Shown here one piece after another: positions 34,960-42,312 of a stretch of 64,000 nt of DNA (the stretch's first letter is position 1; each line of letters begins with the position of its first letter). This DNA comes from Dorea sp. 5-2 (GTDB lineage: Bacteria > Bacillota > Clostridia > Lachnospirales > Lachnospiraceae), in assembly GCF_000403455.2 (NCBI RefSeq), contig NZ_KE159715.1:462719-526718 (forward strand), given 5' to 3'. Under the pieces are notes generated by a model that searched no databases, was not told the origin of the DNA, and worked only from the letters and a program-made list of their open reading frames with translations. Both the position numbers and the translations under genes were made by a program.

Positions 34960-36690
34960 ATGTGTGAGAAAGCGGATGGAAGAAGAGGTGGAGAGATGGC
35001 GCGGACGATAGGGATCGGAATACAGGCTTTTGATGATATTAGGAAGAACGATTATTTCTATATTGATAAGACTCACTTCATAAAGGAATGGTGGGAGAGC
35101 GGGGACAGTGTTACGCTGATAACCAGGCCGCGCCGTTTTGGAAAGACTTTGGCTATGAGTATGACAGAACAGTTCTTTTCTGTGGAATATGCAGGCAGGG
35201 GGGATTTGTTTGAAGGATTATTGATCTGGGAGGAAAATAAATATAGAGAATTACAGGGGACGTATCCTGTGATCAGCCTGTCTTTTGCGAATGTAAAAGA
35301 AGCAGATTATAAGACGGCAAATTACAGGATCCGTCAGCTTTTGATGAAAGTATATGAGAAAAACGCATTTTTATGCAAAGGTGATAAACTGTCAGAGGCA
35401 GAAAAAAGATATTTTGAACGGATGGCATCGGATATGAGTGAGGAAGACGTGTCCCTTGCGCTGTATCAGTTATCAGACTTTTTATATCGGTACTATGGAA
35501 AGAAGGTAATTATTCTTTTGGATGAATACGATACCCCTATGCAGGAAGCATATATAGATGGGTATTGGGAGAAACTTGTGGATTTTACCAGAAGCTTGTT
35601 CCATTCTAGTTTTAAGACGAACCCCTGGTTAGAGCGCGCTATTATGACGGGGATTACCAGAGTCAGTAAAGAATCTGTTTTTTCAGATTTGAATAATCTT
35701 GAAGTGGTGACTACGACTTCGGATAAGTATGCGGCATGTTTCGGGTTCACGGAGCAAGAGGTGTTTGACGCAATGGATGAGGCGGGAAGGACTCAGAAAC
35801 AGCAGGTAAAAGAGTGGTACGACGGATTTACGTTCGGTGAGATCCGAGATATCTACAATCCGTGGTCTATCTTGAATTATCTGGAAAAAGGGAAATTTGA
35901 CACTTATTGGGCGAATACCAGTGGAAATAATCTTGTCGGCAGGCTCATCCGAGAAGGGAAAAGAGGGGTGAAGCAGTCTTTTGAATTATTGCTTAGAGGG
36001 GAACATCTGCATACTCCGATCAATGAGCAGATTGTATACAACCAGCTGAATGGAAATGCAAGAGCTATTTGGAGCCTGCTTCTTGCCAGTGGTTATTTAA
36101 AGGTAGTAAGTCATCAGGAATATGATGAAATATCAGAAGAGCAGGCTCCGGAATATGAATTGGAAATTACGAATCGCGAAGTGCGCATTATGTTCCGGAA
36201 TATGGTCAGTGACTGGTTTGCCGAAGCTGAGGATGATTATAATGATTTTATCAGAGCGCTGCTTAAAGGTGATGTGGAAAGTATGAACGTGTATATGAAC
36301 CAGGTTGCACTTGCTACGTTCAGTATTTTTGATACCGGAAGAAAGCCTTCCGAAAAAAAGCAGCCGGAACTTTTTTATCATGGCTTTGTATTAGGTCTTA
36401 TGGTTGAATTACGGGGGAAATATTTGATAACGTCCAATCAGGAGAGTGGTTATGGCAGATATGACGTGGTGTTGGAGCCATTGTGCGGGGATTATGACGC
36501 GGTTATTCTTGAATTCAAAGTGTTTGATCCAAAGAGAGAAAAAACGATGGAGGATACGGTGCAGTCTGCTTTGATGCAGATCAGTGAAAAAAAGTATGAG
36601 ACGGTTTTGCTTCAAAAAGGGATTCCAAGAGAGAAGATCAAAAAATATGGTTTTGCTTTTGAAGGAAAACAGGTACTTATAAAGAATTGA
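34960..36690 (+). CDS. AAA-ATPase-like protein with PD-(D/E)XK nuclease-like C-terminus
   Basis: The 576-residue protein belongs to a family common in gut Firmicutes and Bacteroidetes: an N-terminal ATPase-like domain with a degenerate Walker A (RPRRFGKT, 61-63 GKT), Walker B VIILLDEYDTPM, and SGNNLVGRL. The C-terminal domain carries GRYDVVLEP ... AVILEFKVF, the PD-(D/E)XK catalytic pattern. Function is unproved; mobile-element or defence roles have been suggested for relatives. ATG 34960 has GGAAGGGAG at 8 bases and lies downstream of the promoter. The gene is more A+T-rich than its neighbours, consistent with acquisition by transfer. The next gene starts about 60 bases later. Confidence 0.85.
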   Translation: MCEKADGRRGGEMARTIGIGIQAFDDIRKNDYFYIDKTHFIKEWWESGDSVTLITRPRRFGKTLAMSMTEQFFSVEYAGRGDLFEGLLIWEENKYRELQGTYPVISLSFANVKEADYKTANYRIRQLLMKVYEKNAFLCKGDKLSEAEKRYFERMASDMSEEDVSLALYQLSDFLYRYYGKKVIILLDEYDTPMQEAYIDGYWEKLVDFTRSLFHSSFKTNPWLERAIMTGITRVSKESVFSDLNNLEVVTTTSDKYAACFGFTEQEVFDAMDEAGRTQKQQVKEWYDGFTFGEIRDIYNPWSILNYLEKGKFDTYWANTSGNNLVGRLIREGKRGVKQSFELLLRGEHLHTPINEQIVYNQLNGNARAIWSLLLASGYLKVVSHQEYDEISEEQAPEYELEITNREVRIMFRNMVSDWFAEAEDDYNDFIRALLKGDVESMNVYMNQVALATFSIFDTGRKPSEKKQPELFYHGFVLGLMVELRGKYLITSNQESGYGRYDVVLEPLCGDYDAVILEFKVFDPKREKTMEDTVQSALMQISEKKYETVLLQKGIPREKIKKYGFAFEGKQVLIKN

Positions 36691-36749
36691 TAGGTTACAT
36701 GATCACTGCGCATAATAATGGATCAATGTGTGATCGGGGGGAAATTTAC

Positions 36750-37607
36750 TTGGAAAGTATGAATCTAGATAAACTTTTTTTGGAGTTAAAGTATCCGGAA
36801 GAGACGGAACAGATGATCCGGAATGAACGAACATGCCGTAAGATCAAGGAGATTTCGGAGACTGCGTATTCGGGAGAGGAATTTAAGTTTGAGCTATGTA
36901 ACCGGCAGCCTCTTACAAGGCTTGCGGTTGTAACATTCCTTCTCTTATCAAAATACGGTGATTATAAAGAAAAAGGCATTCCGGACCACATTATTTTTGA
37001 CACCTTCCGGGACGTCTCGCTGCGCGCCGGTCTGTATTATCGAAGAACGGGGAGAGTCGGTATCAGTAAAGAGGATGTGATCTGGTTCCGCCATATCATG
37101 AGCGTTAAGATTTTTAAGATCGGAGTATTGCAGTTTCAGTCATTTGAAATGATCTATCTGGATGAAGAGACCATAAGTGAAGCATATATGACATTTCAGG
37201 AAGAACAGAAAAAATCTCTGCCAAGCAAAGCTCCGGTGATAAACTGCCATATCCAGTATGGTGCAGATCTTGATCCGCAGGCAGTGGACCGATCGTTTCA
37301 CAAGGCTTGGGAGTTCTTTCAGACGTATTATCCTGATATACGGTTTCGTGCTTTTTTATGCGGCAGCTGGCTGTTATATCCGCCGATGACAGAGCATCTT
37401 TCCAGTCAGTCCAGGATCAGGCAGTTTGCAGAGCGGTTTGAGATCATTGGTACCTATGAGGATTCCGGACAAGCGATGGAGAATCTCTTTGAAGAGGGGA
37501 AATGCAGAGTTCTTCCCCGGATGACAACACTTCAAAAAATGGCAATGGACCATAAGGAATGGTTTGGGTTCGCCTGCGGGATCATCAGAATGAACGAGCG
37601 TCAATGA
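36750..37607 (+). CDS. Acyltransferase-domain protein (NAT_N/GNAT_C type)
   Basis: The roughly 285-residue protein has a helical N-terminal part and a C-terminal GNAT-like half with INCHIQYGADLDPQAVDRSF, FRAFLCGSWLLYPPMTEHL and SRIRQFAERFEI. That pattern matches the two-domain N-acyltransferase-like proteins (NAT_N plus GNAT_C) frequent in Clostridia. Substrate is unknown. The start is uncertain: TTG 36750 has GGGGGGAA 7 bases upstream, and ATG 36759 is also possible. It is A+T-rich like the AAA gene and may share its transcript. Confidence 0.7.
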   Translation: MESMNLDKLFLELKYPEETEQMIRNERTCRKIKEISETAYSGEEFKFELCNRQPLTRLAVVTFLLLSKYGDYKEKGIPDHIIFDTFRDVSLRAGLYYRRTGRVGISKEDVIWFRHIMSVKIFKIGVLQFQSFEMIYLDEETISEAYMTFQEEQKKSLPSKAPVINCHIQYGADLDPQAVDRSFHKAWEFFQTYYPDIRFRAFLCGSWLLYPPMTEHLSSQSRIRQFAERFEIIGTYEDSGQAMENLFEEGKCRVLPRMTTLQKMAMDHKEWFGFACGIIRMNERQ

Positions 37608-37656
37608 CACAAAACCTGCGTTGCCGGAATATCTTGGTAAAAAAGGTTTTTTTATC

Positions 37657-38541
37657 ATGAATAAAGTAAAACAACAGATTCATTACTGGTGCGAGGATAC
37701 TGTACAGGGAAAGATCAGGGGCGAGGGCGTGGCTGTGGCTGTCCTGGACACAGGAATTGCAGTGCATCCGGATCTGAGGGGTAAGGTAGTCATGTTTCAG
37801 GATTGTGTCAACCACCGTCAGGGCGTGTATGATGACAGCGGACATGGAACTCATGTGGGCGGCATCATTGCGGGAGACGGGAGGATGTCGCGGGGGAGAT
37901 TCCAAGGGATCGCTCCCGAGGTGCGGCTTGTGGTCATTAAGATCCTTGACGCGAAGGGCGAGGGAAGTGTGGAGCAGATCCTGGATGGGATCTGGTGGCT
38001 TCAGAAGAATCACAGACGATATGGGATCCGCGTTGTGAATATATCGGTGGGAGCGCGGCAGGATCTGGAACCGGGAAAGGAAGAATGCCTGATACATGCC
38101 GTGGAAGAGTTATGGAACCAGGGGCTTGTGGTCGTGGTATCGGCGGGGAATTATGGTCCGGGGGAGGATAGTATCGCAGTTCCGGGAAACAGCCGGAAGG
38201 TGATCACGGTCGGCGCGCTAGAAGAGCCGGGCATGAAGAATAGATGTTCAGGAAGCGGGCCTACGGATCAGTGCATCGTGAAGCCGGAACTGGTAGCTCC
38301 GGGATATCAGATACTCTCCTGCAACAGTCGTTATCCGATGAATAAGAATCCATATATCAGGAAGAGCGGCACATCTATGGCTACTCCGGTTGTCTCGGGA
38401 GCGGCGGCTTTATTCTTGTCCAAATATCCGGAGGCAGAGAATGTGGAGCTGAAACTTAAGTTCCGGGAGACCAGTGAGCGTAAGCCTGTGGAGCAGAGCC
38501 AGGGGTGGGGATGTATCCGGATCGACCGGTTGTTATCTTGA
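37657..38541 (+). CDS. Intracellular subtilisin-like serine protease (S8)
   Basis: The 294-residue protein has the full catalytic triad: Asp31 in VLDTGI, His63 in SGHGTHVGG, and Ser240 in GTSMATP, with oxyanion Asn165 in SAGNYGP. There is no signal peptide and only a short N-terminal extension (about 24 residues), so it is cytoplasmic like B. subtilis IspA rather than a secreted pre-pro-subtilisin. ATG 37657 has AAAGG 10 bases upstream. It follows the acyltransferase-like gene by 49 bases and may be in the same transcript. Confidence 0.92.
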   Translation: MNKVKQQIHYWCEDTVQGKIRGEGVAVAVLDTGIAVHPDLRGKVVMFQDCVNHRQGVYDDSGHGTHVGGIIAGDGRMSRGRFQGIAPEVRLVVIKILDAKGEGSVEQILDGIWWLQKNHRRYGIRVVNISVGARQDLEPGKEECLIHAVEELWNQGLVVVVSAGNYGPGEDSIAVPGNSRKVITVGALEEPGMKNRCSGSGPTDQCIVKPELVAPGYQILSCNSRYPMNKNPYIRKSGTSMATPVVSGAAALFLSKYPEAENVELKLKFRETSERKPVEQSQGWGCIRIDRLLS

Positions 38542-38587
38542 GGGAGAAGATCAGTATGTTTGCCGGTCGGATGATAGGGGTGTAAAG

Positions 38588-38620
38588 TAAGGACTGCTGC
38601 AACGTATGCAACAGTCCTTA
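38588..38620. terminator. Hairpin between convergent genes
   Basis: TAAGGACTG (38588-38596) pairs with CAGTCCTTA (38612-38620), with TGC/GCA inside. No strong T-run follows on the plus strand, so termination may need help. Confidence 0.5.
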
Positions 38621-38637
38621 AGTGTATCCCCAAATTA

Positions 38638-38675
38638 CCTTTTATGCTATTTATGCTATTTATGCTATTTATGCT
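38638..38675. repeat. Short tandem repeat, about four copies of 9 bases
   Basis: The unit TTTATGCTA repeats just beyond the 3' end of the ornithine cyclodeaminase-like gene and includes its stop codon. It is probably slippage-prone; no function is evident. Confidence 0.85.
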
Positions 38676-39658
38676 TCCCACTGCATGCCGACGCCTGCCG
38701 CAAGCGCTTTCTCATAGATCGTCTTTGCAGTCACAAGATCCTGCGCTCCGACGCCGACCGTCTCATATACGATGATCTCATCGTCATTCTCCCTGCCTGT
38801 CAGGGTTCCTTTGATGACGTCTCCGATATTACCGGTAAAATCTTCTTCCGTAATGATGCCTTCCTCCAACGGCAGTAAGATATCGCCGGATTCTGAGAGA
38901 ACCGCTTCCTGGGAATCAAAATAGATCTTAGAGGCTCTTGGCAGGATCGCCGGGTCCATCTCCTGCATATGGTGCTGGTATGCGCCTACACAGCTGACCG
39001 TGCAGCCTTTTTTAATCTTTGTCCCGTCGAAAACGGGTTTTGCGGACGGGGTGACGGTGATCAGAAGGTCTGCGTTGTCAATGGCTTCATCGGAGGATCT
39101 CACCGCTGTGATCTTCGTGCCGTAGGCTTTTAATTCCTCCTGCATGCGCGCCGCAAAGCTTGCCGTGCGCTCGTAATTCAGGTCATATACCCGTACTTCT
39201 TTTAAGTTTCGTACAGCCACCATTGCTTCTAACTGTGTGGCAGCCTGTCCTCCTGTGCCGATCAATGCGCCGATCCGGCAATCCTTCTTCGCAAGCAGGT
39301 CGAACGCCACGCCGGAAGAGGCGCCTGTGCGAAGCTGCGTCACATAAGTACCGTCTAAAACAGCCGTCACGATCCCTGTCTTTCCGTCGATCAGAAGAAC
39401 CTGTGCCGGTGATGTCGGCAGTCCGTTGTCGATGTTGTGCGGGAAGATATTGACCGTCTTAAGGGACGCCGTATCCATCTCCTCTATGTAAGCAGGCATG
39501 AAAAGAAAGCAGCCGTCATATTTGGGCGCCTGGATATTTGTGCGGAGAGGGGAATCACACTTCTTATCCGCAACAAGTGTAAACGCCTTCTTATCCGCCA
39601 CGATGGCATCCTGAATGGAAAAAACTTTTTTGATATCTTCTCTTGATAAAAGCAGCAT
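38669..39658 (-). CDS. Ornithine cyclodeaminase/mu-crystallin-family NAD(P)-dependent enzyme
   Basis: The 329-residue protein begins MLLLSREDIKKVFSIQDAI and has the family core SPLRTNIQ, GTYVTQLRTGASSGVAF, and a Rossmann loop GALIGTGGQAATQLEA. Members include ornithine cyclodeaminase, alanine dehydrogenase and imine or pyrroline carboxylate reductases. The specificity cannot be told here. A GAGGAGG site precedes the ATG. The IlvD/Edd dehydratase lies 127 bases upstream on the same strand, so the pair may act in one amino- or sugar-acid pathway. Confidence 0.88.
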   Translation of the reverse strand: MLLLSREDIKKVFSIQDAIVADKKAFTLVADKKCDSPLRTNIQAPKYDGCFLFMPAYIEEMDTASLKTVNIFPHNIDNGLPTSPAQVLLIDGKTGIVTAVLDGTYVTQLRTGASSGVAFDLLAKKDCRIGALIGTGGQAATQLEAMVAVRNLKEVRVYDLNYERTASFAARMQEELKAYGTKITAVRSSDEAIDNADLLITVTPSAKPVFDGTKIKKGCTVSCVGAYQHHMQEMDPAILPRASKIYFDSQEAVLSESGDILLPLEEGIITEEDFTGNIGDVIKGTLTGRENDDEIIVYETVGVGAQDLVTAKTIYEKALAAGVGMQWEA

Positions 39659-39785
39659 ATTTATCCTCCTCGTCTGTACCCCCGGAAGCCTCCTGCCGTC
39701 AATTTCTTAAGCCGGAGTGTGTTTGCCGGGAGTAGATTGGTCTTCTTGCATTTGAATATTCGCTGTCTGGGAGCCGGCGGTTGGA

Positions 39786-41444
39786 TCATGCGTCCAGATT
39801 CCACGGCTGCATCGCTCCGCCTTCTTCTGCCGGACGGCACATCTTCGCGTAGATGTTAAGGCATCCTTTTGCCTCCTTAAGCGGAGGGCATACCCATGCC
39901 TTTCTCCTTCTTGCGATCTCTTCTTCCGGCACCAGAAGGGAGATCTCGCCGCCGTTGATATCCATCACGATTTCGTCTCCGTCCTCAACCAGGGCGATCA
40001 ACCCTCCGTCGTAGGCTTCCGGTGAGACGTGTCCTACGATGGCTCCGTAATTGAATCCGGAGAACCTGGCGTCTGAGATTAATCCTACGCTCTTATGCAG
40101 CCCTTTGCCGATCAGGGCGTCGATGCTGAGCATCAGTTCCTTCATGCCCGGCGCGCCCTTGCATCCTTCGTAACGAATGACAATGATATCTCCCGGGACG
40201 ATCTGTCCCGCCTGTATCGCGTCGAATGCCGCCCGGTCTCCGTCGAATACCTTCGCTTTTCCTTTGAGGTATTTGACTTCTTCGTATACTGCCGTGGGGC
40301 GTACGATGGCGCCGTTGGGAGAGAGATTTCCCCGTAATATTTTAAGACCGGGCTCGTTACATAAGGGACGCTCAAGAGAGTGGATGACCTTATTTTCCTG
40401 GGGAGTAACCTTCGAGAGCATCTCTTTCCAGGTGGTTCCGTACATATCCGGGACATCGGTAAAGAGGCGGCTCTCCAGCTGTTTCATGACGTTCATGACA
40501 CCGCCCGCATAGTGGAAATCAACGACGGTGTACGGACCGCTTGGAACGACCGCATTGATACATGGGATCTGTCCGGCGTATGTCTCAAAATCAGCCAGGG
40601 ACATAGGGATTCCCAACTCATAGGCATAGGAGAGCAGGTGCAGCACCGCATTGGTGGAACCGGCGACCGCCATGTCAAACATCACTGCATTCATCAGCAC
40701 CTCTCTGGTGATCAACTGGGAGGGCTTACGTCCCGCCTTCACAAGCTCTACTGCGTAAGCGCCTGCCTCCCGTGCCCTGCGGAGTTTGGTGTTGTCAGAT
40801 GCGGGAGTGGTGGAAGTGCCGGGGAGTACCAGGTTCAGGACTTCTCCTAACATCTGCATGGTGTTGGCCGTTCCCATAGACGGACATGCGCCGAAGGAGG
40901 GGCATACACTGTCTTCCAGGCCGGCTAATTCTTCTTCTGTCGCGCCGGAGAAGCGAGCCGTATCAAGGTCTGCTTCTACAACGGTTTTTCCGCAGTATTG
41001 CCCTGGCTGCATGGATCCGCCTGTTACGATCATGGACGGAATGTCAAGCCGCATAGCCGCCAGATAGCATCCGGCGATGATATTGTCGCAGGATGCGACC
41101 ATCACAAGACCGTCAAAATTATGTACCTTTGTGACGAATTCAACGGACATGGCGACAATGTCCCGTCCCACCTGTTCATATTTTAACTCTTCGGCGCCGT
41201 TGGCGATATTCCCGCAGGTGGCGGGAATCCCGAATTCCACAGGGACGCCGCCTGCAGCCCAGATCCCTTCTTTCACGGCTTCTGCGATCTGGCGAAGATG
41301 CGCGGAACCCGGCGAACCTGCCATGTAGGAATTCGGCACACCGATATGCGGCTTCTGCCGGATATCCCGGTCTGAATAGCCGGATGCTTTCATCATCACG
41401 CGGCGGTGCGCCGCTTCGGCTCCGTTCCAAAATTCTGTACTCAT
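39786..41444 (-). CDS. IlvD/Edd-family iron-sulfur dehydratase
   Basis: The 552-residue protein has the family layout: an early Cys in VASCDNIIAGC, the second cluster Cys in SFGACPSMGTANTMQ, a metal-binding SDARFSG, and GYEGCKGAPGM-like (RYEGCKGAPGMKE). IlvD makes branched-chain 2-oxoacids; relatives dehydrate sugar acids such as arabinonate, xylonate or 6-phosphogluconate. The PSMGTANTM sequence differs from the usual AGMFTANSM or GGMYTANTM, and no ilv genes adjoin, so a sugar- or hydroxy-acid role is as likely as IlvD. The ATG at 41444 has AAGGAGG 5 bases upstream. Confidence 0.82.
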   Translation of the reverse strand: MSTEFWNGAEAAHRRVMMKASGYSDRDIRQKPHIGVPNSYMAGSPGSAHLRQIAEAVKEGIWAAGGVPVEFGIPATCGNIANGAEELKYEQVGRDIVAMSVEFVTKVHNFDGLVMVASCDNIIAGCYLAAMRLDIPSMIVTGGSMQPGQYCGKTVVEADLDTARFSGATEEELAGLEDSVCPSFGACPSMGTANTMQMLGEVLNLVLPGTSTTPASDNTKLRRAREAGAYAVELVKAGRKPSQLITREVLMNAVMFDMAVAGSTNAVLHLLSYAYELGIPMSLADFETYAGQIPCINAVVPSGPYTVVDFHYAGGVMNVMKQLESRLFTDVPDMYGTTWKEMLSKVTPQENKVIHSLERPLCNEPGLKILRGNLSPNGAIVRPTAVYEEVKYLKGKAKVFDGDRAAFDAIQAGQIVPGDIIVIRYEGCKGAPGMKELMLSIDALIGKGLHKSVGLISDARFSGFNYGAIVGHVSPEAYDGGLIALVEDGDEIVMDINGGEISLLVPEEEIARRRKAWVCPPLKEAKGCLNIYAKMCRPAEEGGAMQPWNLDA

Positions 41445-41474
41445 ATATGCCTCCTTATTCAAACGTAAATCATC

Positions 41475-41505
41475 TTGACAATACTATGTCGCTTATGATT
41501 ATAAT
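41475..41505 (+). promoter_or_regulatory. Candidate promoter facing the LysR remnant
   Basis: -35 TTGACA (41475-41480) and -10 TATAAT (41500-41505), with a long 19-base spacer. It may be the promoter of a lost divergent LysR gene. Confidence 0.4.
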
Positions 41506-41598
41506 AAATCAAATTTGCCGGAAAATAAACTTAAGATTATTTATCTGTTCTATAAATTTTGCTTATACCGTATCCGGGATCTTGAATATCAAGGATAG

Positions 41599-41910
41599 TT
41601 TTTTGTACAGGTCGAGATGAACGGGATCTGTCCCAGGATCCGTTATCAGATCATGGAGGATTTTACCGCTCTTAAGATGGTGGAGAAAGGGTTTGGGATT
41701 ACGATCCTGCCAAGGCTGCTCTTAAAGAATGCTCCGTTTGATGTCTGCGTGCGTTCTTTTGGCGAACATTACTCCCGCGTGCTGGGCGCAGCCTGGCTTC
41801 CGGATATGCGGCTGTCACCGGCAGCGTTAAAGTTCCTGGACTTTGCAGAAGAGTGGGGAGATCAAAGGCGGGCGATACTAAGACAAAACAACACGAACGA
41901 AAGTTCGTAA
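41599..41910 (+). pseudogene. LysR-family regulator remnant (C-terminal end only)
   Basis: The roughly 100 codons match only the end of a LysR ligand-binding domain (RIRYQIMEDFTALKMVEKGFGITILPRLLL and LSPAALKFLDF). No helix-turn-helix or first sub-domain is found: the frame closes at TAG 41596, and only about 95 bases separate it from the divergent promoter region. So most of the gene appears deleted. An intact LysR gene here would normally control the divergent dehydratase. The 3' end contains the ACGAAC-GAAA-GTTCGT inverted repeat and abuts the ylxM promoter. Confidence 0.75.
41893..41908. other. Perfect 6-base inverted repeat with GAAA loop
   Basis: ACGAAC (41893-41898) and GTTCGT (41903-41908) flank GAAA, 13 bases upstream of the ylxM -35. 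It may be an operator, or on the minus strand a weak terminator. Confidence 0.5.
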
Positions 41911-41921
41911 AGAAAAAATAC

Positions 41922-41950
41922 TTGACACCCTCGTTTATTTGTTGTATGAT
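41922..41950 (+). promoter_or_regulatory. Strong promoter of ylxM-ffh
   Basis: -35 TTGACA (41922-41927), exactly 17 bases, -10 TATGAT (41945-41950). The predicted transcription start (about 41956-41957) is only 4-5 bases before the ylxM ATG. Confidence 0.85.
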
Positions 41951-41960
41951 AGCACAGGTG

Positions 41961-42311
41961 ATGGAAGTGAATGAGATTCTGGAACAGACATTGTTGTTCG
42001 ACTTTTACGGAGAATTGCTGACAGAGCATCAGAAGGAGATCTATGGACGCCTCATAACAGAGGACTTGTCGCTCGGTGAGATAGCCGGCGAGGCGGGGAT
42101 CAGCCGCCAGGGAGTCCATGATCTGATTAAGCGGTGTAACCAGACGCTTCGGGGATATGAAGAGAAGCTTCATTTGGTCGAGAGATTTCTGGCTGTAAAA
42201 GAGAAGGTAGAGAGAATAGACAGGCTTCTGGATGATTATAATGAAGAGAATGCGGGGGAACTGATCCGCAGTATCCGAAGGATATCCGGGGAGATTATAG
42301 AGGAGTTGTAG
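41961..42311 (+). CDS. ylxM: YlxM/UPF0122 helix-turn-helix protein, SRP-associated
   Basis: The 116-residue protein has the family start LLFDFYGELLTEHQKEIYGRL and a helix-turn-helix LSLGEIAGEAGISRQGVHDLI, followed by a coiled helix. In streptococci YlxM binds SRP components and stimulates FtsY GTPase; it always precedes ffh. ATG 41961 gives the conserved N-terminus; GTG 41967 is possible. Given the promoter, the leader would be about 4-10 bases with no proper SD, so translation is probably leaderless. The stop is 1 base before ffh. Confidence 0.88.
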   Translation: MEVNEILEQTLLFDFYGELLTEHQKEIYGRLITEDLSLGEIAGEAGISRQGVHDLIKRCNQTLRGYEEKLHLVERFLAVKEKVERIDRLLDDYNEENAGELIRSIRRISGEIIEEL

Positions 42312-42312
42312 T

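Noticed and set aside
38331-38681. Minus-strand frame with repeated Ile-Asn-Ser residues
   Set aside because: The repeats are only the 9-base DNA repeat read in another frame, and the rest is antisense to the subtilase.
41384-41620. Open frame of 78 codons overlapping the dehydratase start region
   Set aside because: No SD, no homology pattern, and it runs antisense through the dehydratase start and the promoter region.
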